Under the pieces are notes generated by a model. That model made no database searches. It was given only the letters and a program-made list of their open reading frames with translations, and was not told the origin of the DNA. The position numbers and the translations under genes were made by a program. This document shows, one piece after another, positions 6,363 through 13,634 of a DNA stretch of 39,976 nt (within the stretch, counting starts at the first letter, position 1; the number at the start of each line of letters is the position of its first letter). Origin of the DNA: a bacterium (GTDB lineage: Bacteria; SAR324; XYD2-FULL-50-16); contig JAHJRI010000190.1 of assembly GCA_018830885.1 (NCBI GenBank), forward strand, positions 1 through 39,976. Direction: 5' to 3'.

Positions 6363-9300
6363 TCAGTTTACAGGCACAATCTCGATATCGTTTTCTTTAG
6401 CAATTTCTTCCGCCCGGTCAATGTAGGTCCTTCCAATCGGGATAATATCACCGTCAACATCGATCTCCATATCCAGCCGGCTCTTCCACATCATGCGGAT
6501 GTATTTCAGGTTGATGATGTATCTGCGGTGCAGACGGACCAGCTTTTCTTCGCCTAAGTACAACACAATCGTATTCAGAGATGTTTTAATTGTATCGGTT
6601 TCAAACTGCTTTGCATTGGCTTTTTTGTATCTGATGTCCACAAAATTTCCGGATGATTCGATATACCGAATGCTCTTGAGTCTGGCGTTGATCCGGCTGA
6701 TTGCCTCGATATCCCTGTTTCGGTTCAACAGATTGGTGATATTGTTTTTCGTCGCCTTGATCTGATCGACCGCGCTTTTCAGATACTCCATATCAATCGC
6801 CTCCGGCTCATTAAAAAACGCAATTAAAATCATGATATCCGCGGTTCCGGTAATATCGAGCAGGGTGTACGGCTTTTTATCGATCTCAATCTTCTGTATC
6901 TCAATCTTGCCCTTTTTCATGCCGGATTTGATCTTTTCAAAAGCGATCTTCCTGGCGTTTTCCTGGATCCTTTTTGTGATAACACCGGATTCAAATACAA
7001 TAATATCCTCGATGGATTCTTCTTCTTTGAGCAGTTCAAAGATCGCCCTGACCATGTCATTCATGCTTTTAAATTCGCTGATTTGATTGGAAAACCGTCT
7101 CAGAGAGACCCATCTGCGGTAAATCAGGGCCAGTGCCAGCTGAATTCTGACCCGGGCCCGGATCAAATCCTTTGTGATCGGTTTGACCATGTAGTCGTTA
7201 CCGCCCACATCAAACCCCTTTAGGATTTCATCTGTGGTTGATTTACCCGTCAAAAAGATGATCGGCATTTCAGAGTAGTTGTAAATCTTTCGGATCTCCC
7301 GGCACACTTCATAACCGTCAAAACCCGGCATTATGATATCGAGCAGTATCAGATTGGGCTTTGAATACCGGATATCCTCGAGCACCTGTCTGGGATCTGT
7401 GTATGTTTTCACATTGTATCGTGATAAAAGCCTTTCCATAATTCTCAGGCTGGAAATATCATCATCCACCACCCACACCGTACTGATCTTTTTACTATTA
7501 TTTCCGTTTTCTGATATTTCCTTGTCGTCAACCAACAAAAGCTGCTTTTCATAGCTGAGGTATTCGGCGATTCCCTTTCTTGCTACCGTCTCACTTCTTT
7601 TCAGTGAGACGATGAACATGGCTCCACCAAAGATTCTGCTTTTTTCTAAGAACAGGTGGCCATCCTGCCTTTTGCAGAGCTCACTTGAAATATACAAACC
7701 CAACCCCGAGTACCGTCCGTCCAGTCTGTTGTAACTGAGCTTCTTTTTAAAGATACCGTCTCTTTGGGAATCCGGTATACCGGTGCCATTGTCTTCTATC
7801 GCTATTTCAACCACCTTTTCACCTTCATGTCTGATCGATGCCCTGATGATGGTTGCCCCTGAATGCAGGATGGCGTTGTTGACAATATTGGAGAATATCT
7901 GGTTCAACCGGAACTCATCGCCGAGCACTGATATATTCTCACCCACGTCAATTTCCATCTCGATATTCGCCTTTTTCAATTCCTTTTCAGCCAGTTTCTT
8001 AACCACCTCCAAAACCCCGCTGACGTTGACAGGACCCAGAGAAATCTCTGAATCACCCAGCTCGATATTGGAGGCCTCCACAACATTGCTGATCATGTTG
8101 CTCAGACGCCGGCTGTAATATCCGATGACGGCCAGTTGACTGATGGCTTCCTGACTCATCAACCCCGATTCCCCTTCAATCATCATCTCGGTTATGCCAA
8201 TGATTCCACTGAGCGGCGTTTTCATTTCGTGGGATGTGGTTCTCAAGAATTCGTCCTTGATTTCGATTGCCTTTTTAATCTGGGTGTTGAGATCCTCAAC
8301 CTCAATCACCCGTTTTGAGAGCTCAACCCCCTGCTCCTCGACCTCAGTAAAGGCCTTTGAATATTCCCTGAAGGTGCCGGCGGTTACCATTAAAATAAAC
8401 ATCAGAGACGAGATGGGAATCATGCTGATCCTCGAGGACATAATTCCGGCATAGACCATCACGTCGAACATGAACGAGAAGAGGATAAACAATATGGCTC
8501 CCAGGTACCATTTAGCCACCGGATGACCCGCCATGATCGCTTTGATGTTCACATACAAAAAGAATACAATGGTTGTGTAAACGGCAATCTGAAAGACCTC
8601 AACAGTCTGATACAGATACTCAAGATCGAAAGTGAGTCCCATCAGGCAAAACCCTGAAAAGAGATACGTCATGATCTTGACTGCGGTGTCCGGACAGTAC
8701 CGTCTGAATAGTTTTTTGAATATCTTGATCCAGATGATGGGGGTTACGAATGCGATGAGTACCAGCAACCGGATGTTGAACTCCTCGTTCAGACCCTTGT
8801 CGATCAGGTTCACCCCGGGGATGTAGAGGATATTGAACAAAAGAATGATGATAAACTGTGTGGCGAACCACAGGGTGATCGTCTTTTCCTTTAAGAACAC
8901 CGCCATCACAAACAGGTTGATAATTAAAGCTGCTAAAGCGGCCCCCACAGCAATCCTGAAAGATATCCGCATCTCCTTGTAGTTTATAAACCCCTGGTAT
9001 GTCGATACTTTCACCACTTTGTTAATACCCGTCATTTCATGATAGTAATTCGCCACATGGATGACGATTTCAACCCTCTCGGTGTCCGGCAGCCTGATAA
9101 AATCGATTCCCCCCTCAGGTTTATACGCCTGACGCGACTTTCCCACCTGGCCGATCTCCAAGGCCAGCTCACCGTTGATGAAGACCCGACTGCTTGATTT
9201 AATATATTCTAAAATCAATACGTTGTCTGATCTACCGGTTTTATTCAGATGCTGAATCAGTTCGATGCGGTATGTCCCATAGCCATTTCCCTTGAAGGTA

Positions 9301-9515
9301 TGCGGCATCTTGACAAACTCTTTTTCTTTGGGAAAATCTCCGGGAAAATAAAATTCGTTCTTGTAAAACTCCCATTCACCAAATATATCTATAAGCGGTG
9401 ATAGCAAACGATCTTCGATTTCACCGATTTTGACAACGCCCTGTTCAGCTTCTGTTCTTGTCGTCTCATAGCTGCATGAGAATGTTGTCATTGCAACGAT
9501 AACACACAACACCAA
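6363..9515 (-). CDS. Membrane hybrid histidine kinase with receiver and LytTR output domains
   Basis: From the chosen start the protein has about 1,050 residues. In order: a hydrophobic N-terminus ending in a possible lipobox (TTFSC); a periplasmic galactose-binding-like 7TMR-DISM domain (about 18-178); seven membrane helices (about 185-383); HisKA with the H-box TTSHEMKTPLSG (His429); HATPase with N-box near 538, DNGTGIP near 575 and GLGLYIS near 604; a receiver with DDD near 684 and phospho-acceptor Asp726 in LLDIIMPG; a linker; and a LytTR DNA-binding domain (about 948-1033). Sensor, phosphorelay and DNA-binding output are thus one membrane protein. The TTG at 9515 follows AGGGA by 8 bases, but in-frame ATGs at 9599 and 9489 are also possible; the upstream choice would overlap the divergent HAD gene. 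Cargo of the element, with no obvious target beside it. Confidence 0.9.
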   Translation of the reverse strand: MVLCVIVAMTTFSCSYETTRTEAEQGVVKIGEIEDRLLSPLIDIFGEWEFYKNEFYFPGDFPKEKEFVKMPHTFKGNGYGTYRIELIQHLNKTGRSDNVLILEYIKSSSRVFINGELALEIGQVGKSRQAYKPEGGIDFIRLPDTERVEIVIHVANYYHEMTGINKVVKVSTYQGFINYKEMRISFRIAVGAALAALIINLFVMAVFLKEKTITLWFATQFIIILLFNILYIPGVNLIDKGLNEEFNIRLLVLIAFVTPIIWIKIFKKLFRRYCPDTAVKIMTYLFSGFCLMGLTFDLEYLYQTVEVFQIAVYTTIVFFLYVNIKAIMAGHPVAKWYLGAILFILFSFMFDVMVYAGIMSSRISMIPISSLMFILMVTAGTFREYSKAFTEVEEQGVELSKRVIEVEDLNTQIKKAIEIKDEFLRTTSHEMKTPLSGIIGITEMMIEGESGLMSQEAISQLAVIGYYSRRLSNMISNVVEASNIELGDSEISLGPVNVSGVLEVVKKLAEKELKKANIEMEIDVGENISVLGDEFRLNQIFSNIVNNAILHSGATIIRASIRHEGEKVVEIAIEDNGTGIPDSQRDGIFKKKLSYNRLDGRYSGLGLYISSELCKRQDGHLFLEKSRIFGGAMFIVSLKRSETVARKGIAEYLSYEKQLLLVDDKEISENGNNSKKISTVWVVDDDISSLRIMERLLSRYNVKTYTDPRQVLEDIRYSKPNLILLDIIMPGFDGYEVCREIRKIYNYSEMPIIFLTGKSTTDEILKGFDVGGNDYMVKPITKDLIRARVRIQLALALIYRRWVSLRRFSNQISEFKSMNDMVRAIFELLKEEESIEDIIVFESGVITKRIQENARKIAFEKIKSGMKKGKIEIQKIEIDKKPYTLLDITGTADIMILIAFFNEPEAIDMEYLKSAVDQIKATKNNITNLLNRNRDIEAISRINARLKSIRYIESSGNFVDIRYKKANAKQFETDTIKTSLNTIVLYLGEEKLVRLHRRYIINLKYIRMMWKSRLDMEIDVDGDIIPIGRTYIDRAEEIAKENDIEIVPVN

Positions 9516-9534
9516 CCCAAAATCCCTGTTTTTC

Positions 9535-10179
9535 GTGAAAACTCTGATATTTGATTTCGATGGTACAGTTGTCGACTCGTTTGATCTTGGACTTTCCATA
9601 TTCAACGACATTGCAAAAAGGTACAATAAAAACGACCTGTCAGACCTGAGTACCGAAGAGATCAGGTCCATGCATGCCCTGCAGGTCGTGCGTCATTTCG
9701 GTATTCCGTTCTACCAGATCCCGTTTTACGTCTATCTGGCGAAAAAGGATTTTAAAAAAAATATCGTCACCGTCAAAGCCTTTCCCCAGATTAAAAGCGT
9801 CCTTGAGGCGCTCAAAGATGACTACCAGTTGGCCATCCTCTCTTCGAACAGCCGCTCCAACATCACAAAGGTGCTCAAAAACAACGATATCGATATCTTT
9901 GACTTTATCCACAGCGGCTCTTCAATCTTCGGAAAGGCCCGGGCGATCAAGTCCGCTGTCAGAAAACAAGGTCTTAAACTCAGCGATATCGCTTACATCG
10001 GCGATGAAGCCAGGGACGTAGATGCCGCAAAAAGCATGGGGATCCCTATGATTGCGGTGTGCTGGGGATACAACAGCAAAGACCTCCTCGCAAAACACAA
10101 CCCCGATATCTTGGTTGACGATTTTTCAGACCTGCTTTCAGCCGCCAGATCTGTTCTTCCCCATCACCCCTCTTCATAA
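9535..10179 (+). CDS. HAD-superfamily phosphatase (phosphoglycolate phosphatase-like)
   Basis: The 214-residue protein has all four HAD motifs: the nucleophile motif LIFDFDGTVVDS at the N-terminus, LSSNSRSN (motif II serine), the lysine of SIFGKARAIKS, and IGDEARDVDAAK (motif IV). A small helical cap lies between motifs I and II, as in the Gph/PGMB branch. The substrate cannot be told from sequence. The GTG start at 9535 has no clear Shine-Dalgarno sequence, but motif I begins only four residues later, so the start must be here or very close. It is transcribed away from the kinase gene with at most 19 bp between the starts, so any promoter must lie inside the kinase coding sequence. Confidence 0.88.
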   Translation: MKTLIFDFDGTVVDSFDLGLSIFNDIAKRYNKNDLSDLSTEEIRSMHALQVVRHFGIPFYQIPFYVYLAKKDFKKNIVTVKAFPQIKSVLEALKDDYQLAILSSNSRSNITKVLKNNDIDIFDFIHSGSSIFGKARAIKSAVRKQGLKLSDIAYIGDEARDVDAAKSMGIPMIAVCWGYNSKDLLAKHNPDILVDDFSDLLSAARSVLPHHPSS

Positions 10180-10581
10180 AATACAAGGCCTCAAGGCTTT
10201 AATCGCTTTGATGCCTTGGGTTTGACGCATTAAACCGTATCCATTCCAGGCAACCGCGACCTGTTTTTCAGCAGTGATATTTCATCCGCTGCTGGCCCGG
10301 ATCTTCTATTTCCCCAATTTTCTTCGAACCTTCTGTCATTATTGAAGGTTTTGTCTTTTTCGGACATTTTTTCCAACCCGGATTTTAAGTCCCTGTTTTC
10401 TCAGTTCATCCCCCATGCTTGACTCCGTTCATCATCTGCTGCTTGTAAACAGGTTTCTTATATTTTCTTACTTTTCAGTTCCTTGAACAAGAGATTTTTC
10501 TCTGTTCATCATTTCTGCTTTTCCCAGCTCGTCACTTTCCTGTTGATTACCGCCGCCTTCGTTTCAAAATAAGATCAACAC
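10180..10581. other. Pyrimidine-rich intergenic region with hairpins
   Basis: The plus strand is unusually rich in T and C for about 400 bases. No credible ORF is seen. Inverted repeats include CAAGGC/GCCTTG near 10193-10218, AACCTTC/GAAGGTT (10327-10333/10344-10350) followed by T-rich sequence, which could terminate the HAD transcript, and TGAACAAGAGA/TCTCTGTTCA (10484-10494/10499-10508). It separates the cargo genes from the type IV secretion operon. Confidence 0.45.
10327..10362 (+). terminator. Possible terminator after the HAD gene
   Basis: A perfect 7-bp stem (10327-10333/10344-10350) with a 10-nt loop is followed by TTGTCTTTTT. It lies about 150 bp beyond the HAD stop codon, which is far for a dedicated terminator. 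Confidence 0.4.
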
Positions 10582-10610
10582 TTGATTGTCAGCTGATCAC
10601 TCAGTATCAA
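10582..10610 (+). promoter_or_regulatory. Putative promoter of the topB-virB operon
   Basis: TTGATT (10582-10587) and TATCAA (10605-10610) are separated by exactly 17 bp and lie 50 bp upstream of the topB start. No other promoter-like gap is seen in the next 20 kb, where genes are spaced by 0-30 bp, so this could drive the whole operon. Confidence 0.4.
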
Positions 10611-10659
10611 AACGCCCGTAGTACCGGTTTTTAAACTGAAGAGAGCCCATAGACCACCG

Positions 10660-12672
10660 ATGAACCTTATACTGACTGAAAAAAAAGATGCCGCGAAGAT
10701 GATTGCTGCAGCCCTGGGTGTCCCCGTCACAGACAAAGGCGGGTATTTTGTCTCCCCTCAGCATACGATCACCTGGGCCCAGGGCCATCTGGTCGAGACC
10801 TGCCCGCCCGAGTATTACGACGAGTCCTATAAAAAATGGTCTTTGGATCATCTGCCGATCATGCCCGAAAGACTGGCCACCAGACCCATGGCAGCCCACC
10901 GGGCGAAAATCGGTCAAATCAGAAAACTGATCAAAACCGCCGGTACCATTATCAATGCCTGTGACTGCGGGCAGGAGGGGGAGATGATCGCCAGGCTCAT
11001 CTTCGAGCATGCAGGATACAACAAGCCCCACAAACGGCTCTGGTTCAACTCCCTGTTGAAAACAGAAATTAAAAGGGCCTTTGCAGATCTGAAAAATTCT
11101 TCGGACTATGATTACCTGTACGACTGCGCGCGTCTGCGTTCATATGTCGACTGGACATTCGGCTACAACCTGACCCGGGCATTTACTTTAAAATTTGCAG
11201 ACAGATTTGTTGTCAATGCCGGCAGGGTGACAACCCCCACCCTGACCGAGATCGTTGAACGTGAGCTTGCAATCAACCATTTCATCACAGAAAACTACCA
11301 GGTCCTGGTGTTTGACCATGCCGGTTTCAGGTTCGTCTCTAAACCCCTTGATGCTGCAGTGACTGCTGCTGAAAAATACCAAAGTGCCACCATCACGCAT
11401 GCTGAGAAAAAAGAGGTCTCAACCAGGGCTCCCCGCCTGTTTTCTCTGAACACCCTGCAGAAAGAAGCCAACCGGATCTTCGGGCTTAAGGCGGACCAAA
11501 CCCTCAGTATCGCTGAAAATCTCTATCTGAAAGGCCTGATCACCTATCCCAGGACCGACAGCGAGTATCTTCCGGATAACTATTCTGAAAGCGATATCAG
11601 AGCAGTTTTCGAGTACCACAGACAGCCCCTTGAGCTGACCTATGCTAACAAAAACATCTTCAATACGAAAAAGGTCACAGATCACCACGCCATCGTTCCT
11701 ACAACCCGTTTTAAGGATCCGGATTCAAAGCAGGACGCCCTGTTGTTCGATTTGATCTTAAAGCGGTTTTTTGCCGCCTTTGCCCCTGACTGTCTCTCGC
11801 TTTCCTATGCGATCGAAGCAGTCTCTTCCGGTATCACCTTTACAGCCAAAAAATCGGTGATAACAGACTTAGGCTTTAAGTCCATCTTCAATTTTAAGGC
11901 TTCGGACAAGCAAACCGAAGGTGAGGATGAAGACATGTCCACTGGTTCTGAGATAATCCTGCCCGAAATCGGTGCCTGTATCGGCATCGATCCCGCAATA
12001 GACAAACGAACAACCAAACCGCCTGCCCGTTACACCGATGCAAGCCTGATCTCCTTTATGGAAAATGCAGGCAGGGTCATCAACGAAAAACTGAAAGCGG
12101 GCATCGGTACGGTTGCCACCCGGGCGCAGATTATCAAAAAGCTCGAAACCAACAAATTCATAAACTACAAGGGTAAACAGATCGCTGCGACTGATAAGGC
12201 AATCCAGATTATCGGGGCCATCCCCTTTGATCTGATCAAAAAGCCCTATCTGACCCTGGAGCTCGAAGGACTCTTTGATCAGATCATCAACCACACCGCT
12301 TCGGTGGAAGCCTGCCAGAGTCTATCCAATGCCAAGCTCAAATCCCTGTTTGATGAGATTTCAAAACTTGAAGGGAATAGCGGTAATGCGGGCTTAAAAA
12401 ATGCCACGGATCTGAATTGTCCGGTGTGCAGTGAGCCGCTAAATTCAGGAAAATACTCAGTTTACTGCCAATCTAAAGCGCATCAGTTTTCCCTGCCCCA
12501 TCTCATCTGCAATCAGAAGCTGACCCCTGAAGATCACAAAGTGCTGCTTGAAGGCAAAAAGACCAGACTGATCAAAAAAATGACTGCTAAATCCGGCAAA
12601 TCCTTTAGTGCCAGGCTTTTTTTGAACCCAGAAACCTTTAACATCGAATTTAATTTTGAAGCCGGAAAATGA
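10660..12672 (+). CDS. topB: DNA topoisomerase III (type IA)
   Basis: The 670-residue enzyme passes one DNA strand through another by a transient 5'-phosphotyrosine break. The N-terminal toprim domain starts with LILTEKKDAAKMIAAALG and has the acidic motif NACDCGQEGEM near residue 106, where the second aspartate of the usual DxD is glycine, as in many mobile-element TopB proteins. The active-site motif ITYPRTDSEYL places the nucleophile at Tyr296. NAGRVTTPTL near 186 is another conserved type IA block. The C-terminus has CPVC followed by a later cysteine and histidines, a degenerate zinc ribbon. TopB genes are often linked to conjugation operons, where they resolve intermediates of transfer or replication. 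The next gene overlaps its stop by 4 bp (ATGA). Confidence 0.93.
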   Translation: MNLILTEKKDAAKMIAAALGVPVTDKGGYFVSPQHTITWAQGHLVETCPPEYYDESYKKWSLDHLPIMPERLATRPMAAHRAKIGQIRKLIKTAGTIINACDCGQEGEMIARLIFEHAGYNKPHKRLWFNSLLKTEIKRAFADLKNSSDYDYLYDCARLRSYVDWTFGYNLTRAFTLKFADRFVVNAGRVTTPTLTEIVERELAINHFITENYQVLVFDHAGFRFVSKPLDAAVTAAEKYQSATITHAEKKEVSTRAPRLFSLNTLQKEANRIFGLKADQTLSIAENLYLKGLITYPRTDSEYLPDNYSESDIRAVFEYHRQPLELTYANKNIFNTKKVTDHHAIVPTTRFKDPDSKQDALLFDLILKRFFAAFAPDCLSLSYAIEAVSSGITFTAKKSVITDLGFKSIFNFKASDKQTEGEDEDMSTGSEIILPEIGACIGIDPAIDKRTTKPPARYTDASLISFMENAGRVINEKLKAGIGTVATRAQIIKKLETNKFINYKGKQIAATDKAIQIIGAIPFDLIKKPYLTLELEGLFDQIINHTASVEACQSLSNAKLKSLFDEISKLEGNSGNAGLKNATDLNCPVCSEPLNSGKYSVYCQSKAHQFSLPHLICNQKLTPEDHKVLLEGKKTRLIKKMTAKSGKSFSARLFLNPETFNIEFNFEAGK

Positions 12673-13004
12673 ATACCGACAAGTACACATTTGTGGACCT
12701 TACCCCTGCGGAAAAAAATCTGCTCAGGGCAAATTCTGATGGCATCAGTGTTTTTATGAAAGCACTGCCCTTCGAGCAGAACCTGATCTGTGCCTTTATC
12801 GCTGATTTGAAGGAAGAGAAAATCGTCGCCCGTAAAACGGCACGGATCAGAATCGATGAGGAGACCAAAGCCTCCACATCCTCTTTGAGAAACTATCTTT
12901 TGGATAATTTCTCATTCAACGCCACGACCCAGGAGATCTACTGGCTCGTCTGCCGGTACCTCTTTTCAAAATATCCCGGGTTTCGTGGTCATTTTGCCAA
13001 TTGA
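12669..13004 (+). CDS. Small protein coupled to topB, function unknown
   Basis: The 111-residue soluble protein overlaps the topB stop as ATGA, so it is probably translated by coupling. It has no signal peptide, membrane helix or cysteine cluster; the middle (LKEEEKIVARKTARIRIDEETK) is highly charged, and the C-terminus is aromatic (QEIYWLVCRYLFSKYPGF). I do not recognise a family. Its position between topoisomerase and pilin suggests a cytoplasmic role in DNA processing or regulation of the transfer operon rather than a part of the channel. Confidence 0.7.
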   Translation: MNTDKYTFVDLTPAEKNLLRANSDGISVFMKALPFEQNLICAFIADLKEEKIVARKTARIRIDEETKASTSSLRNYLLDNFSFNATTQEIYWLVCRYLFSKYPGFRGHFAN

Positions 13005-13022
13005 TGTTTTGGAGAAAAAACC

Positions 13023-13343
13023 ATGAAAAATTCTGCTGTCAGTCGGAAACCGGATGTCTCTTTTTTCCTGCCGTTTCTGATCTGCATGACCCTGTTTTTA
13101 ATCTTTTCGGCCGATGCGGCCGTTGCGGTGCCTGAGTTTCTCTCCGGCATCGAGTCCAAGATCACCGAGCTGACCACCTTTTTCTCAGGCACCCTGGCCA
13201 AGGCCATCATCACGCTGGTGATTATCTTTTTCGGCTTTATGAGCCTGACCGGTCGCATCAACAAGGTTTTTGGTTTCGGCATCGTCGGCGGGGCGCTGTT
13301 TATCAGCTTTTCAAGCCAGATCGCAGAGTGGGTCATCAATTAG
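13023..13343 (+). CDS. virB2: VirB2/TrbC-like pilin
   Basis: The 106-residue protein has the plan of conjugative pilins: an N-terminal signal segment (FFLPFLICMTLFLIFSADAAVA, cleavage likely after ADA or AVA), a short extracytoplasmic helix (EFLSGIESKITELTTFFSG), and two hydrophobic helices (LAKAIITLVIIFFGFMSL and VFGFGIVGGALFISFSS) joined by a short basic loop (TGRINK). Such subunits are stored in the inner membrane and assembled into the pilus. It begins the series virB2-virB3-virB4, which confirms the call. GGAG is placed 8 bases upstream of the ATG. Confidence 0.85.
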   Translation: MKNSAVSRKPDVSFFLPFLICMTLFLIFSADAAVAVPEFLSGIESKITELTTFFSGTLAKAIITLVIIFFGFMSLTGRINKVFGFGIVGGALFISFSSQIAEWVIN

Positions 13344-13355
13344 CCGGGCTTTTTT

Positions 13356-13619
13356 ATGAACCGTTTTTCAATCATCTACCGGGCAGTCCTGCTGCCCTCT
13401 TTAATTATGGGTGTGCCGCGCAACTGGTTTGTCATTTCCTTTGTCTTCTACCTGTTGCCCTACAATTTCGGGTACGCCCTTTACGGCCTGATTTTTTACA
13501 TCTTCTCCATTGCGGTCGGTTTTCTGTTAACCAAGTACTTCGATCCGGATTTTGCGGACATCATTTTGGAAAAACTGAAGTATGTTTCCTTAACATTCAG
13601 CAAAACCTATCACGACTAA
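13356..13619 (+). CDS. virB3: VirB3-like inner-membrane protein
   Basis: The 87-residue protein has a short N-terminus (NRFSIIYRAVLLPSLIMGVPR) followed by a hydrophobic hairpin (WFVISFVFYLLPY and LYGLIFYIFSIAVGFLLTKY) and the acidic motif DPDFADIILEKL, which is typical of VirB3/TrbD just before VirB4. VirB3 associates with VirB4 and is needed for pilus assembly. The gene is only 12 bp after virB2 and 15 bp before virB4. There is no strong Shine-Dalgarno sequence before the ATG. Confidence 0.85.
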   Translation: MNRFSIIYRAVLLPSLIMGVPRNWFVISFVFYLLPYNFGYALYGLIFYIFSIAVGFLLTKYFDPDFADIILEKLKYVSLTFSKTYHD

Positions 13620-13634
13620 TAACCCGAGGGCATC

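Noticed and set aside
13343-13358. Terminator between virB2 and virB3 (GCCGGGC followed by T residues)
   Set aside because: The stem would be three pairs with almost no loop, too weak to form, and the ATG of virB3 follows directly.
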